A stretch of 40,919 nucleotides of DNA from Erwinia endophytica (GTDB lineage Bacteria; Pseudomonadota; Gammaproteobacteria; Enterobacterales; Enterobacteriaceae): positions 1-40,919 of the forward strand of contig NZ_RQVV01000041.1 of NCBI RefSeq assembly GCF_009295515.1. Reading direction: 5' to 3'. A model generated the notes under the pieces. The model searched no databases, was not told where the DNA came from, and saw nothing but the letters and a program-made list of their open reading frames with translations. The translations under genes and the position numbers were made by a program. Shown here piece by piece: positions 7,876-17,927 of the stretch; the first letter of the stretch is position 1; every line of letters begins with the position of its first letter.

Positions 7876-8548
7876 TGTTACCGGCAAACAATCCCCGGAA
7901 TGCGGTCGTGTTTTTGCATAAAATTCCCGATGGCAGATGGGGATGACCCCGCGATGAGATGAAGTCTGCGAAATGGTCAATGGCGGCACCGTACTGAGGG
8001 CATAAGCGATAAAAAGCCTTTCCCTGGTGACGATTAAACGCTTAATTCGCGGCGCATTTCTCTGATGGATATTTCTGATTTTCTGGTTTGTTTTTATACA
8101 ACCTTCATAGAATATTTAGCTGCTTCATCGGTGATAAACAAAGTGTATCGTTCACTAATGAGTCACTTGATGGTTTATTCAAATAGTTTTTTCACAGAGC
8201 AAATTTCTATCTATAGAGAAATAATCATCACAAAATGCCACTTTATTTTTTTATTTAATTATATTTACCTTTATTTTTAGCCTTTTTATCTTTGATTGTG
8301 CTGGTCTTTTGCTTTTCACATTCTGTGTAAATACCTGCCAATTGTATTGACCTTCCTGGCAACTGTTGACAAATTGATGCCTCAGCGGGTGAAACAGCTC
8401 GGATTTGTCTGATGTTCCTGCCGGTCAGCATTTTTACAGATCTTTTTTACTTTTCGCTGTCGCCGCAAGGCAAAACGTCAGGACCGTACAAATAAAAATA
8501 AGGTCCGACGGAGATTGTCCAACACCACATCACAATGGGAGCAGAAAC
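7876..8548. other. Long gap between eptB and dppA, AT-rich core and dppA leader
   Basis: No gene is supported here. The part 8065-8340 is strongly AT-rich and holds a 71-codon open frame without a ribosome site, which I reject. A TTGACA at 8366 may be a -35 element but no matching -10 was found. The last 150 bases probably form the dppA 5' leader; dppA leaders in relatives are long and targeted by a small RNA. Confidence 0.5.
8519..8538 (+). promoter_or_regulatory. CA-rich GcvB-type target in the dppA leader
   Basis: CCAACACCACATCACAATGG lies immediately before the GGGAGCAG ribosome site of dppA. GcvB represses dppA in E. coli and Salmonella by pairing its G/U-rich R1 loop with CA-rich leader sequence. 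The composition and place fit; pairing is inference. Confidence 0.45.
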
Positions 8549-10159
8549 ATGCGTATTTCCTTGGCTAAAACAAGGATGCTGAAGGTCGGTCTGAGCCTGA
8601 TCGCTTTGACCGTAGCCGCTGGCGTCCAGGCGAAAACTCTGGTTTATTGTTCTGAAGGGTCGCCTGAAGGCTTTAACCCGCAGTTGTTTACCTCCAGTAC
8701 TACCTATGACGCCAGTTCCGTGCCGATCTACAACCGTCTGGTTGAGTTTAAAATCGGTACGACTGAAATCCAACCTGGCCTGGCGGAAAAATGGGATATC
8801 AGCGACGACGGCAAAACTTACACTTTCCACTTGCGTAAAGGGGTGAAGTGGCAGACTACCAAAGATTTTAAACCGACCCGTGATTTTAATGCTGACGACG
8901 TGATTTTTTCCTTCGAGCGTCAACTGGATAAAAACCACCCGTACCATAATATTTCTGGCGGCAGCTATGAGTACTTCGACGGTATGGATATGCCGAAGTT
9001 GATCAGCAAAATCGAAAAAGTGGACGACTATACCGTGCGCTTTGTGCTGACCCGTCCGGAGTCGCCATTCCTGGCTGACCTGGGCATGGACTTCGCTTCC
9101 ATCCTGTCAGCGGAATACGCCGACAACATGCTGAAAGCCGGTACGCCGGAGAAGGTGGATCTGAACCCGGTCGGCACCGGCCCGTTCCAGTTGCTGCAAT
9201 ATCAGAAAGACTCCCGCATCCTGTACAAGGCCTTTGACCAGTACTGGGGCACCAGGCCAAAAATCGACCGTCTGGTGTTCTCCATTACTCCAGACGCGTC
9301 TGTGCGTTACGCCAAGCTGCAGAAAGGCGAATGCCAGGTGATGCCATTTCCGAATCCGGCAGATATCGCCCGTATGAAGGCAGATAAAAATATCAACCTG
9401 ATGCAGATGCCGGGCCTGAATGTCGGTTACCTGGCGTTCAACACCGAGAAAAAACCGCTGGATAACGTCAAGGTGCGCCAGGCGCTGACCATGGCGGTCA
9501 ACAAGCAGGCAATTATTGATGCGGTGTATCAGGGAACGGGCCAGATAGCGAAAAATCTGATCCCGCCGACGATGTGGGGCTATAACGACGCGGTGCAGGA
9601 TTATCCTTACGATCCGGCGAAAGCGAAAGCGTTGTTGAAAGAAGCAGGTTTGCCTGACGGGTTCTCTATCGACCTGTGGGCAATGCCGGTGCAGCGGCCG
9701 TATAACCCGAATGCGCGTCGTATGGCGGAGATGATACAAAGCGACTGGGCGAAAATTGGTGTGAAAGCCAACATCGTCACCTACGAGTGGGGCGAATATC
9801 TCAAACGTGCTAAAGCCGGTGAACACCAGACAGTGATGATGGGATGGACCGGTGATAACGGGGATCCGGATAACTTCTTCGCCACGTTATTCAGCTGTGC
9901 GGCGGCAAAAGATGGTTCTAACTACTCTCGCTGGTGTTACAAGCCGTTTGAAGACGTGATTCAGCCAGCTCGTACTGAAGCCGATCACAACAAGCGTATT
10001 GAATATTACAAACAGGCTCAGGTGGTGATGCATGAACAGGCGCCAGCGCTGATCATCGCGCATTCCACTGTGTATGAGCCGGTCAGCAAAAAAGTCATTG
10101 GCTACGTTGTGGATCCATTAGGTAAACATCACTTCGAGAACGTTGATCTTCAGCAATAA
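8549..10159 (+). CDS. dppA: Dipeptide/haem-binding periplasmic protein DppA
   Basis: The solute-binding protein of the Dpp ABC importer. From the ATG at 8549 (ribosome site GGGAGCAG) it has 536 residues against 535 in E. coli. A signal peptide covers about residues 1-28 ([14 protein letters not shown]), followed by the mature start [19 protein letters not shown], which includes the conserved cysteine and the family signature. Near-identical stretches to E. coli include [11 protein letters not shown] and [22 protein letters not shown]. The frame is open to 8405, but that extension has no family support. It is first in dppABCDF and separated from dppB by 280 bp with a terminator-like hairpin, which would give more DppA than transporter. 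Confidence 0.97.
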   Translation: MRISLAKTRMLKVGLSLIALTVAAGVQAKTLVYCSEGSPEGFNPQLFTSSTTYDASSVPIYNRLVEFKIGTTEIQPGLAEKWDISDDGKTYTFHLRKGVKWQTTKDFKPTRDFNADDVIFSFERQLDKNHPYHNISGGSYEYFDGMDMPKLISKIEKVDDYTVRFVLTRPESPFLADLGMDFASILSAEYADNMLKAGTPEKVDLNPVGTGPFQLLQYQKDSRILYKAFDQYWGTRPKIDRLVFSITPDASVRYAKLQKGECQVMPFPNPADIARMKADKNINLMQMPGLNVGYLAFNTEKKPLDNVKVRQALTMAVNKQAIIDAVYQGTGQIAKNLIPPTMWGYNDAVQDYPYDPAKAKALLKEAGLPDGFSIDLWAMPVQRPYNPNARRMAEMIQSDWAKIGVKANIVTYEWGEYLKRAKAGEHQTVMMGWTGDNGDPDNFFATLFSCAAAKDGSNYSRWCYKPFEDVIQPARTEADHNKRIEYYKQAQVVMHEQAPALIIAHSTVYEPVSKKVIGYVVDPLGKHHFENVDLQQ

Positions 10160-10244
10160 TTCAGGTCTGGCGCACGGTTGAACCACGGTGTTGCGCGGTG
10201 TCCGCACTCTTCGTCTGACGATAAGTCATGTTGCGAAGAAGGGG

Positions 10245-10264
10245 GCCGCGCAACGGCGGCTTTT
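10245..10264 (+). terminator. Terminator-like hairpin between dppA and dppB
   Basis: The stem GCCGC/GCGGC with a 6-nt loop is followed by TTTTG. It probably ends part of the dppA transcripts, lowering expression of dppBCDF. Two other inverted repeats surround it: TCTTCG...CGAAGA (about 10208-10240) and CACCGG-N7-CCGGTG (10398-10416). Confidence 0.5.
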
Positions 10265-10439
10265 GTCTGCATCCGTTGGTGATGATGGGATGAAAATAAC
10301 CCTTAATTGAGTTCATTCAATCAACCCTGGGCCTGGACGCTGATTAATGTGTCGCGATTGGGACTGGTCAGTCGCAAGATGTGAGCAATGATAATCTCAC
10401 CGGTCATTAACCGGTGGGAAATTACAGAGAATCCGGATT

Positions 10440-11459
10440 ATGCTGCAGTTCATACTCCGACGTCTGGGACTTGTCATCCCGACGTTTATTGGCATCACCT
10501 TATTAACTTTCGCGTTTGTCCACTTAATCCCGGGCGATCCCGTGTTGATTATGGCCGGAGAACGCGGCATGTCACCTGAACGCCACGCTCAGCTTCTGGC
10601 CCAGATGGGGCTGGATAAACCGCTGTGGCAACAGTACGTTTCCTACGTTTATGGCGTACTCCATGGCGACCTGGGCATTTCGCTTAAAAGCCGCATTCCC
10701 GTCTGGCAGGAATTTGTTCCGCGCTTTAAAGCGACGCTGGAGCTGGGGATTTGCGCAATGATCTTTGCGGTGGTAGTCGGCATTCCGGTCGGTGTGCTGG
10801 CGGCGGTGAAGCGTGGTTCGGTCTTCGATCACGCAGCCGTGGGCATTTCGCTGACCGGCTACTCCATGCCCATTTTTTGGTGGGGGATGATGCTGATCAT
10901 GCTGGTGTCGGTACAACTCAATCTGACCCCGGTATCGGGGCGTATTGGCGACACGGTATTCCTTGACGACAGCAAGCCGCTGACGGGTTTTATGCTGATT
11001 GATACCCTGATATGGGGAGAACCGGGCGATTTTAAAGATGCGGTGATGCATATGATCCTGCCGGCGATTGTGCTGGGCACCATCCCGCTGGCGGTGATCG
11101 TGCGGATGACGCGTTCGGCGATGCTGGAAGTGCTGGGAGAAGACTACATTCGTACCGCCCGGGCTAAGGGCCTGACCCGTATGCGGGTGATCGTAGTGCA
11201 TGCGTTGCGTAATGCCATGCTGCCCGTGGTGACGGTGATTGGTTTGCAGGTGGGGACGCTGTTAGCAGGGGCCATTCTGACCGAGACGATTTTCTCCTGG
11301 CCGGGGCTCGGCCGCTGGTTGATCGATGCGCTGCAACGGCGTGACTACCCGGTGGTACAGGGGGGCGTGCTGCTGGTGGCCACGTTGATTATTCTGGTCA
11401 ACCTGTTGGTCGATGTGCTTTACGGCGTGGTTAACCCACGCATTCGTCATAAGAAATAA
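10440..11459 (+). CDS. dppB: Dipeptide ABC transporter permease DppB
   Basis: A 339-residue inner-membrane permease, the same length as E. coli DppB. It starts MLQFILRRLGLVIPTFIGIT, carries the OppB-type first helix and LIPGDPV loop, and has the EAA coupling motif near residues 235-260 (EDYIRTARAKGLTRMRVIVVHALRNAMLPVV is split over that loop). It forms the transmembrane channel with DppC for di- and tripeptides and haem. The ATG follows a weak AGAGAATCC site. The next gene dppC starts 10 bp after the stop, so translation is likely coupled. Confidence 0.96.
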   Translation: MLQFILRRLGLVIPTFIGITLLTFAFVHLIPGDPVLIMAGERGMSPERHAQLLAQMGLDKPLWQQYVSYVYGVLHGDLGISLKSRIPVWQEFVPRFKATLELGICAMIFAVVVGIPVGVLAAVKRGSVFDHAAVGISLTGYSMPIFWWGMMLIMLVSVQLNLTPVSGRIGDTVFLDDSKPLTGFMLIDTLIWGEPGDFKDAVMHMILPAIVLGTIPLAVIVRMTRSAMLEVLGEDYIRTARAKGLTRMRVIVVHALRNAMLPVVTVIGLQVGTLLAGAILTETIFSWPGLGRWLIDALQRRDYPVVQGGVLLVATLIILVNLLVDVLYGVVNPRIRHKK

Positions 11460-11469
11460 GGGGGCCAGG

Positions 11470-12372
11470 ATGTCTTTAGTCAATCCAGGCAGCGTATCTG
11501 CTGCACCCAAGCCCATGACCCCTTTACAGGAGTTTTGGCATTATTTTAAACGTAACAAAGGTGCTGTCATTGGCCTGGTCTACGTGGTGTTGATGTTTTT
11601 TATCGCTATTTTCGCCAATGTTATCGCCCCGCATGCACCCGCAGATCAATTTCGTGACGCGCTGCTGCATCCACCCGTCTGGCAGGATGGCGGCAGTTGG
11701 AAGTTTATCCTGGGGACTGATGACGTGGGGCGCGATATCTTGTCCCGTCTGATGTATGGCGCCCGCCTGTCGCTGCTGGTTGGCTGTCTGGTGGTGGTGC
11801 TGTCACTGATCCTTGGGGTGATTTTCGGTCTGATTGCTGGCTATGTCGGTGGTGTGGCGGATGCCACTATTATGCGTCTGGTGGATATCATGCTGGCACT
11901 GCCCAGCCTGCTATTGGCGCTGGTGCTGGTGGCGATTTTCGGTCCGTCAATTGTTAACGCGTCTATCGCGCTGACCTTTGTGGCATTGCCGCACTATATC
12001 CGACTGACCCGCGCTGCGGTGATGGTGGAGGTGAACCGCGACTACGTCACCGCCTCTAACGTGGCGGGGGCGGGCGCTATCCGCCAGATGTTTGTCAATA
12101 TTCTGCCTAATTGCCTTGCCCCGTTGATCGTGCAGGCGTCGCTGGGCTTTTCCAACGCGATCCTCGATATGGCCGCGTTGGGCTTCCTGGGGATGGGGGC
12201 GCAACCGCCGACACCGGAGTGGGGAACGATGCTCTCCGATGTGTTGCAGTATGCGCAAAGTGCCTGGTGGGTAGTCACTTTCCCTGGGGTGGCTATTCTG
12301 CTGACGGTGTTGGCATTTAATCTGATGGGTGACGGTTTGCGTGACGCCCTCGACCCGAAACTCAAGCAGTAA
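11470..12372 (+). CDS. dppC: Dipeptide ABC transporter permease DppC
   Basis: A 300-residue permease, as in E. coli. The ATG at 11470 follows GGGGGCCAGG; the frame runs upstream into dppB but that part has no support. It has the OppC N-terminal helix ([19 protein letters not shown]), a periplasmic loop with [13 protein letters not shown], and the EAA coupling loop near residue 190-215 ([20 protein letters not shown]). It pairs with DppB and binds the ATPases DppD and DppF. The gap to dppD is 10 bp. Confidence 0.96.
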   Translation: MSLVNPGSVSAAPKPMTPLQEFWHYFKRNKGAVIGLVYVVLMFFIAIFANVIAPHAPADQFRDALLHPPVWQDGGSWKFILGTDDVGRDILSRLMYGARLSLLVGCLVVVLSLILGVIFGLIAGYVGGVADATIMRLVDIMLALPSLLLALVLVAIFGPSIVNASIALTFVALPHYIRLTRAAVMVEVNRDYVTASNVAGAGAIRQMFVNILPNCLAPLIVQASLGFSNAILDMAALGFLGMGAQPPTPEWGTMLSDVLQYAQSAWWVVTFPGVAILLTVLAFNLMGDGLRDALDPKLKQ

Positions 12373-12382
12373 GAGGCAGCCC

Positions 12383-13369
12383 ATGGCGTTATTAAATGTA
12401 GACAAACTGTCAGTGCATTTCGGCGACGAGTCGTCAGCGTTTCGTGCCGTTGATCGTATCAGCTATCAGGTCCAACAGGGACAGGTCGTGGGGATCGTGG
12501 GCGAGTCCGGATCGGGGAAATCAGTCAGTTCTCTGGCGATCATGGGGCTGATTGATTATCCCGGTAAAGTGACGGCCGAAGCATTGCGGTTTAACCAGCG
12601 CGACCTGCAGCGCATTTCTGAAAAAGAACGTCGCCAGTTGGTGGGTTCTGAAGTGGCGATGATCTTCCAGGATCCGATGACCAGCCTGAACCCGTGTTAC
12701 ACGGTCGGTTTTCAGATTATGGAAGCGATCAAAGTGCATCAGGGAGGCAACAAAAAAAGTCGTCGCCAGCGGGCGATCGACTTGCTGACGCAGGTGGGTA
12801 TTCCTGATCCCGCGTCCCGTCTGGATGTTTATCCGCATCAGCTTTCTGGTGGGATGAGCCAGCGTGTAATGATCGCAATGGCGATTGCCTGTCGGCCAAA
12901 GCTGCTGATTGCCGATGAACCGACCACGGCACTGGACGTCACCATCCAGGCGCAGATCATCGAACTGTTACTTTCCCTGCAACGTCAGGAAAACATGGCG
13001 CTGATCCTGATAACCCACGATCTGGCGTTGGTGGCGGAAGCCGCTCAGCATATCATCGTGATGTATGCTGGCCAGGTGGTGGAAAGCGGTAAGGCTGTTG
13101 ATATCTTTAAAGCGCCGCGTCATCCGTATACCCAGGCGCTGTTACGCGCACTGCCGGAGTTTGCCGCCGATAAGTCGCGTCTGGCTTCCCTGCCGGGGGT
13201 GGTACCGGGTAAATATGACCGTCCAGACGGTTGTTTGTTAAACCCGCGTTGCCCGTATGCGACTGACCGTTGTCGGTCAGAAGAGCCTGAATTACGTGAT
13301 ATTCCAGGGCGTCAGTCCAAATGCCATTATCCACTGGATGATGCCGGGAGACCAACTTATGAAGCCTGA
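12383..13369 (+). CDS. dppD: Dipeptide ABC transporter ATP-binding protein DppD
   Basis: A 328-residue ABC ATPase (E. coli 327) from the ATG at 12383. It has Walker A GESGSGKS (near residue 40), a Q-loop [12 protein letters not shown], signature LSGGMSQR, Walker [13 protein letters not shown] and the H-loop LITHD. The C-terminal part has the oligopeptide-transporter cysteine motif ([14 protein letters not shown] with a later C) known to hold an iron-sulfur cluster in related proteins. It overlaps dppF by 11 bp, which suggests coupled translation of the two ATPases. Confidence 0.97.
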   Translation: MALLNVDKLSVHFGDESSAFRAVDRISYQVQQGQVVGIVGESGSGKSVSSLAIMGLIDYPGKVTAEALRFNQRDLQRISEKERRQLVGSEVAMIFQDPMTSLNPCYTVGFQIMEAIKVHQGGNKKSRRQRAIDLLTQVGIPDPASRLDVYPHQLSGGMSQRVMIAMAIACRPKLLIADEPTTALDVTIQAQIIELLLSLQRQENMALILITHDLALVAEAAQHIIVMYAGQVVESGKAVDIFKAPRHPYTQALLRALPEFAADKSRLASLPGVVPGKYDRPDGCLLNPRCPYATDRCRSEEPELRDIPGRQSKCHYPLDDAGRPTYEA

Positions 13370-14366
13370 ACAAGCTAACTCATCGCTGCTGATGCAGGCG
13401 ATCGATCTGAAAAAATATTACCCGGTGAAGAAAGGGATGTTTGGTCAGGAACGCCTGGTGAAAGCGCTGGACGGTGTGTCTTTTAATCTTGAGCGTGGTA
13501 AAACGCTGGCGGTGGTGGGAGAGTCCGGCTGCGGTAAATCCACCCTGGGACGCTTGTTGACGATGATCGAAACGCCAACGGAAGGGCAACTGTTTTATCA
13601 GGGGCAGGATTTGCTGAAGCACGATCCTGTCGCTCAGAAGTTGCGCCGCCAGAAGATTCAAATTGTTTTCCAGAATCCGTACGGTTCACTGAATCCACGT
13701 AAAAAGGTCAGTCAGATCCTTGAAGAGCCGTTGCTGATTAACACCCGTCTGAGCAAGGCGGAGCGCCGGGAAAAGGCGCTGGAAATGATGGCAAAGGTCG
13801 GCCTGAAAACCGAACATTATGATCGCTACCCTCATATGTTCTCTGGTGGTCAGCGCCAGCGTATCGCCATTGCTCGCGGCCTGATGCTCGATCCGGATGT
13901 GTTGATTGCCGATGAACCGGTTTCAGCGCTGGATGTTTCGGTTCGGGCCCAGGTGCTGAACCTGATGATGGACTTGCAACAGGAGTTGGGGCTTTCGTAC
14001 GTCTTTATCTCGCATGATCTGTCAGTGGTGGAACATATCGCTGATGAGGTGATGGTTATGTATCTGGGACGCTGTGTGGAGCGCGGGAGTAAAGAGGCGA
14101 TTTTTTCCAATCCACGCCATCCTTATACCCAGGCATTGCTTTCTGCCACGCCTCGCCTGAACCCGGATGCGCGCCGCGAGCGCATCAAGCTGACCGGTGA
14201 ACTGCCCAGCCCGCTGAATCCGCCGCCGGGTTGCGCGTTCAATGCGCGATGCAGCCGTCGCTTTGACCTTTGTACCCAGCTACAGCCCCAGCTTAAGCCA
14301 TATGGCGATCAGCAGATTGCCTGCTTTGCCGTCGATCAGGACGAAGAGGAACCGGCCATCAACTGA
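13359..14366 (+). CDS. dppF: Dipeptide ABC transporter ATP-binding protein DppF
   Basis: A 335-residue ABC ATPase (E. coli 334). The ATG at 13359 lies inside the end of dppD, preceded by GGGAG. It has Walker [10 protein letters not shown]-loop [15 protein letters not shown], signature FSGGQRQR, Walker [13 protein letters not shown] and H-loop FISHD, and the C-terminal cysteine-rich oligopeptide-transporter domain ([14 protein letters not shown]). It works with DppD as the ATPase heterodimer. It is the last gene of the operon and is followed by a strong terminator. Confidence 0.97.
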   Translation: MKPEQANSSLLMQAIDLKKYYPVKKGMFGQERLVKALDGVSFNLERGKTLAVVGESGCGKSTLGRLLTMIETPTEGQLFYQGQDLLKHDPVAQKLRRQKIQIVFQNPYGSLNPRKKVSQILEEPLLINTRLSKAERREKALEMMAKVGLKTEHYDRYPHMFSGGQRQRIAIARGLMLDPDVLIADEPVSALDVSVRAQVLNLMMDLQQELGLSYVFISHDLSVVEHIADEVMVMYLGRCVERGSKEAIFSNPRHPYTQALLSATPRLNPDARRERIKLTGELPSPLNPPPGCAFNARCSRRFDLCTQLQPQLKPYGDQQIACFAVDQDEEEPAIN

Positions 14367-14425
14367 CGGGGTCGATATAGCGGCGTACACTGGCTCACAT
14401 TGGTCACCGTGGCAACAATGACGAC

Positions 14426-14458
14426 AAAGGGCGAAGCGATTCGCCCTTTTCGTTTTTT
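14426..14458 (+). terminator. Rho-independent terminator of the dpp operon
   Basis: The 10-bp stem AAAGGGCGAA/TTCGCCCTTT with tetraloop GCGA is followed by TCGTTTTTT. It lies about 60 bp after dppF. Confidence 0.9.
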
Positions 14459-14625
14459 ACTCCACGTTTTTATGGCGTATTTAACTGATAAATCTTGGTC
14501 TTATTATGGCGGGCAACGAATCAGCGTCCATTCCGGCGGGATAACTTAACAAGCGTTCACCATACGATATACTCAGGACAGTTTGCCGCTCAGGCGTGGT
14601 GGCTCCAACGTCCCGGAGAAAAGCT

Positions 14626-16197
14626 TTGCGTGTGAGTCGTTCATTAACGATAAAACAGATGGCGACGGTATCAGGCGTTGCGGCGGTGACTCTCTGTATT
14701 TTTATCGTTATCCAGCTTTTCCATTTTGTGCAACAGCGCAGGATGGAGTATGCCCAGCAGATGGAGAACATTGCGCATACCATACGTCAGCCATTGTCTC
14801 AGGCTGTCTTCAAGGCCGATATTGTTCAGGCTGAGCAGATACTCAATTCATTAAAGCCTGCCGGGGTCCTGGCACGTGCTGAAGTGATATTACCCAATGG
14901 GATGCGGGTTCTGCACAGTGATTTTACGCCGCCCAGAGCGGTGCCGGTGTTTATCGCTAAGATATTTGAACTGCCGGTGACCATCACCGTACCACTGTAC
15001 TCGCTGGCGTCGACCAATCCCAAACCGCTGGCACAGCTGGCGTTGCAGGCTGATTCGTGGCGCGTTTATCAGTTCATTCTCAGCGCCCTGTCAACCATGG
15101 TGACGACCTATCTGTTGCTGGCGTTGATCCTCTCGGTGGCCATTAGTTGGTGTATCAACAAGCTGATCATTCGGCCGCTGCGCGCTATCGCTGACGAACT
15201 GCAGGCTCTGCCGCCGCAGGCGGTTATTGCGCATCGACTCTCTCTGCCTGCACGCCACCGTGATGATGAGCTGGGGAGGCTAATCCGCAGTTATAACCGC
15301 AATCAGCAGGTGGTTGAAGCGGTACATGATGAAATGAGCCGCCTGACCACCCGCTTCGCCCTGACCCATCAGCCGGACAAAGCCCTGTTCCTCACTTTGC
15401 TGGAGAGGGGGCGGGCGCACCCGCGTTTGACTCAGGAACACAATATTTTGCAGGGGCTGGAGGAAGGGCAGTTCTCCCTGTTTCTGCAACCGCAAGTGGA
15501 TATGCGTAATGGCAATCTGGTGGGAGCGGAAGCCCTGTTGCGTATGCGCCAGCCCGATGGCAATTGGGCGCTACCGGAAGATTTGATGGTTAATGCTGAA
15601 GAGCATGACGTGATTGGCGCGTTGGGACGTTGGATCGTTGAAGAGTCCTGCCGGATGTTGGCGACCTGGCAGAAAGTGGGCATTAGCGTGCCGCTTAGCG
15701 TGAATTTCTCGGCTGTTCAACTGTGTGAACCGGAGATGATTATGCATCTGCGTGAGCTGATTGCCAGTCACCAGATTTTTCCAGGTAGTCTGATACTGGA
15801 AATCACGGGGACGGCGCAGGTTGGCGAACCTGGCCTGGCTCTGCGTCTGTTGGGTGAGCTGCAACAGGTCGGGGTGTTGGTCGCGTTGGATGATTTTGGC
15901 ATGGGCCACGCCAATCTGAACTGGCTGAGTCAGCTTCAATCGCTGCCAGTCAGTACGCTGAAGATGGACCGGCGCTTTGTCTGCTTGCTGCCTGGCGATG
16001 ACACGATGGTGAAAGTCATCGTGGCGATTGCAGAGATAATCAAACTGGATGTGATTGCTGAAGGAGTGGAAACCGTTGAGCAACGCGACTGGCTATTGGC
16101 TCGTGGTATCCATATCGGCCAGGGTTACTTCTATTCTGAGGCGTTGCCGGTATCAGTCTTTAACGATAAATACTTCACCCGATTGCCGCCTGTCTGA
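14626..16197 (+). CDS. Membrane EAL-domain protein, PdeK/HmsP orthologue lacking its GGDEF domain
   Basis: Its position between dpp and dctA and its ends match PdeK (YhjK, about 662 residues) and Yersinia HmsP. The TTG at 14626 starts LRVSRSLTIKQM, the expected N-terminus, with GGAG seven bases upstream; a GTG at 14596 is the alternative. Numbering from the TTG: membrane helices about 17-35 and 158-178 around a periplasmic loop, HAMP about 175-235, then the text stops at ...PDKALFLTLLE (260) and resumes with ...LTQEHNILQGLEE, so the roughly 130-residue degenerate GGDEF domain between HAMP and EAL is absent, in frame. EAL residues: E302 (EALLR), N360, E392, D422-D423, K446, E479 and Q499 are present, but the glutamate three after E392 is G395. 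Phosphodiesterase activity is therefore uncertain. 523 residues. Confidence 0.88.
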   Translation: MRVSRSLTIKQMATVSGVAAVTLCIFIVIQLFHFVQQRRMEYAQQMENIAHTIRQPLSQAVFKADIVQAEQILNSLKPAGVLARAEVILPNGMRVLHSDFTPPRAVPVFIAKIFELPVTITVPLYSLASTNPKPLAQLALQADSWRVYQFILSALSTMVTTYLLLALILSVAISWCINKLIIRPLRAIADELQALPPQAVIAHRLSLPARHRDDELGRLIRSYNRNQQVVEAVHDEMSRLTTRFALTHQPDKALFLTLLERGRAHPRLTQEHNILQGLEEGQFSLFLQPQVDMRNGNLVGAEALLRMRQPDGNWALPEDLMVNAEEHDVIGALGRWIVEESCRMLATWQKVGISVPLSVNFSAVQLCEPEMIMHLRELIASHQIFPGSLILEITGTAQVGEPGLALRLLGELQQVGVLVALDDFGMGHANLNWLSQLQSLPVSTLKMDRRFVCLLPGDDTMVKVIVAIAEIIKLDVIAEGVETVEQRDWLLARGIHIGQGYFYSEALPVSVFNDKYFTRLPPV

Positions 16198-16400
16198 TGA
16201 CATGTCGTTTTTCGCGATGTGCCAGTCCCCTTCTGTCAGTATATCCTGATGCTGAAATGATTCAGTTCTTAAAATGATGAATCACTTGCGTCAGAACATG
16301 TCAATTTATATCAATGTCGTTAATGTGGTGTTATTTTTTTGCGCTGAAGTAGGTAATAACGATGACATTTTTATTCCATTAAGTTGTTAACGGATATGAT

Positions 16401-17687
16401 ATGAAAACTTTCCTGTTCAAAAACCTCTATTTTCAGGTATTGGCCGCCATCGCGATGGGCGTGTTATTGGGACACTTCTGGCCTGAGTTGGGTTCACAGA
16501 TGAAACCACTGGGCGACGCTTTCGTAAAACTGATCAAGATGATTATCGCCCCGGTGATTTTTTGTACCGTGGTGACCGGCATTGCCGGTATGGAAAGCAT
16601 GAAAGCGGTCGGGCGTACTGGTGCTGTGGCGTTGCTCTATTTTGAAGTAGTCAGTACTGTCGCGCTGATTATTGGTCTGGTAGTGGTGAACGTGTTGCAG
16701 CCAGGCGCAGGGATGAACGTTGATCCCACCACGCTGGATGCTAAAGCGGTCGCGGTGTACGCTCAGCAGGCGGAACAGCAGGGTATTATCGCCTTTCTGT
16801 TGGATATTATCCCGGGTAGCGTCATCGGCGCTTTCGCCAGCGGTAACATTCTTCAGGTATTGCTGTTTGCTATTCTGTTCGGTTTTGCTTTGCATCGCAT
16901 GGGGCATCAAGGTTCGCTGGTGTTCGATATTATCGACCGTTTCTCTCAGGTTATCTTCGGCATTATTAATATGATTATGCGTCTGGCACCGATTGGGGCG
17001 TTTGGCGCGATGGCTTTTACTATCGGTAAATACGGGATCGGCTCGCTGGTACAGTTGGGGCAACTGATTATCTGTTTTTACATTACCTGCATACTGTTTG
17101 TGGTGGTGGTATTGGGGCTGATTGCGCGTGTGGTGGGCTTTAATATCTTCAGGTTTATCGCCTATATCAAAGAAGAACTGCTGATCGTGCTTGGGACCTC
17201 CTCTTCGGAGTCGGCCTTGCCGCGCATGCTGGATAAGATGGAAAAACTGGGGTGTAAAAAATCGGTGGTCGGGTTGGTTATCCCAACCGGTTATTCGTTT
17301 AACCTTGACGGAACGTCGATTTATCTGACCATGGCGGCTGTTTTTATCGCTCAGGCGACCAATGCCAATATGGATATAATCCAACAGATAACCTTGATAG
17401 TGGTGTTATTGCTTTCTTCGAAAGGGGCGGCGGGCGTCACCGGCAGCGGTTTCATTGTCCTGGCGGCAACTCTGTCTGCGGTAGGCCATTTACCGGTCGC
17501 CGGACTGGCGTTGATCCTCGGTATTGATCGCTTTATGTCCGAAGCGCGTGCGCTGACTAATCTGGTCGGGAATGGCGTAGCAACAATCGTGGTGGCGAAG
17601 TGGGTTGATCAACTGGATGAAAAACAGCTTAAGGAGAGGCTTTCCGCGTCCAAAAGGACAAAAAAACGCGCTGAAATTCAGTGGTAA
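16401..17687 (+). CDS. dctA: C4-dicarboxylate:H+ symporter DctA
   Basis: A 428-residue inner-membrane transporter, the same length as E. coli DctA, importing succinate, fumarate, malate and aspartate aerobically. It belongs to the DAACS (glutamate transporter) fold: re-entrant hairpin with [18 protein letters not shown], the unwound helix [18 protein letters not shown], the second hairpin [17 protein letters not shown] and the ligand-binding helix [16 protein letters not shown]. The start [17 protein letters not shown] agrees with relatives. The 203-bp upstream gap is AT-rich and probably carries the promoter. In E. coli expression depends on DcuSR and CRP; no clear CRP site was seen here. 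Confidence 0.97.
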   Translation: MKTFLFKNLYFQVLAAIAMGVLLGHFWPELGSQMKPLGDAFVKLIKMIIAPVIFCTVVTGIAGMESMKAVGRTGAVALLYFEVVSTVALIIGLVVVNVLQPGAGMNVDPTTLDAKAVAVYAQQAEQQGIIAFLLDIIPGSVIGAFASGNILQVLLFAILFGFALHRMGHQGSLVFDIIDRFSQVIFGIINMIMRLAPIGAFGAMAFTIGKYGIGSLVQLGQLIICFYITCILFVVVVLGLIARVVGFNIFRFIAYIKEELLIVLGTSSSESALPRMLDKMEKLGCKKSVVGLVIPTGYSFNLDGTSIYLTMAAVFIAQATNANMDIIQQITLIVVLLLSSKGAAGVTGSGFIVLAATLSAVGHLPVAGLALILGIDRFMSEARALTNLVGNGVATIVVAKWVDQLDEKQLKERLSASKRTKKRAEIQW

Positions 17688-17708
17688 TGAATGTATTAAA
17701 TATCCGGT

Positions 17709-17745
17709 AAATGTCGCTCATGACTTGCCCTCACCGCGGACATTT
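17709..17745 (+). terminator. Stem-loop after dctA
   Basis: AAATGTC/GACATTT (7 bp, with an extra GC pair possible) encloses about 23 nt, 22 bp after the dctA stop. It lacks a proper T-run, so it is only a possible 3' end. A second small stem, AGCGGG/CCCGCT, lies near 17786-17802. Confidence 0.3.
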
Positions 17746-17927
17746 GCATAATACCCCCAGCATTTTTATTATTTTTTCACTTTTCAGCGGGATATCCCCG
17801 CTAATGCGTGGTCTAAGAAGCTGTTCCATCCTAAAACAACGGCTTTCCTGAGTTATCTTTTTTCACTGATAGCCGCAGGCCGTAGATCGTCAGTAATTTT
17901 TTTGTTTGTGATTGAGTAGGGGTTTAC

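Noticed and set aside
8065-8280. 71-codon AT-rich open frame upstream of dppA
   Set aside because: No ribosome site, composition follows the AT-rich gap, no recognisable protein features.
8405-8548. 48-residue N-terminal extension of DppA
   Set aside because: It would put the signal peptide inside the protein; the ATG at 8549 has a strong ribosome site and the E. coli-like N-terminus.
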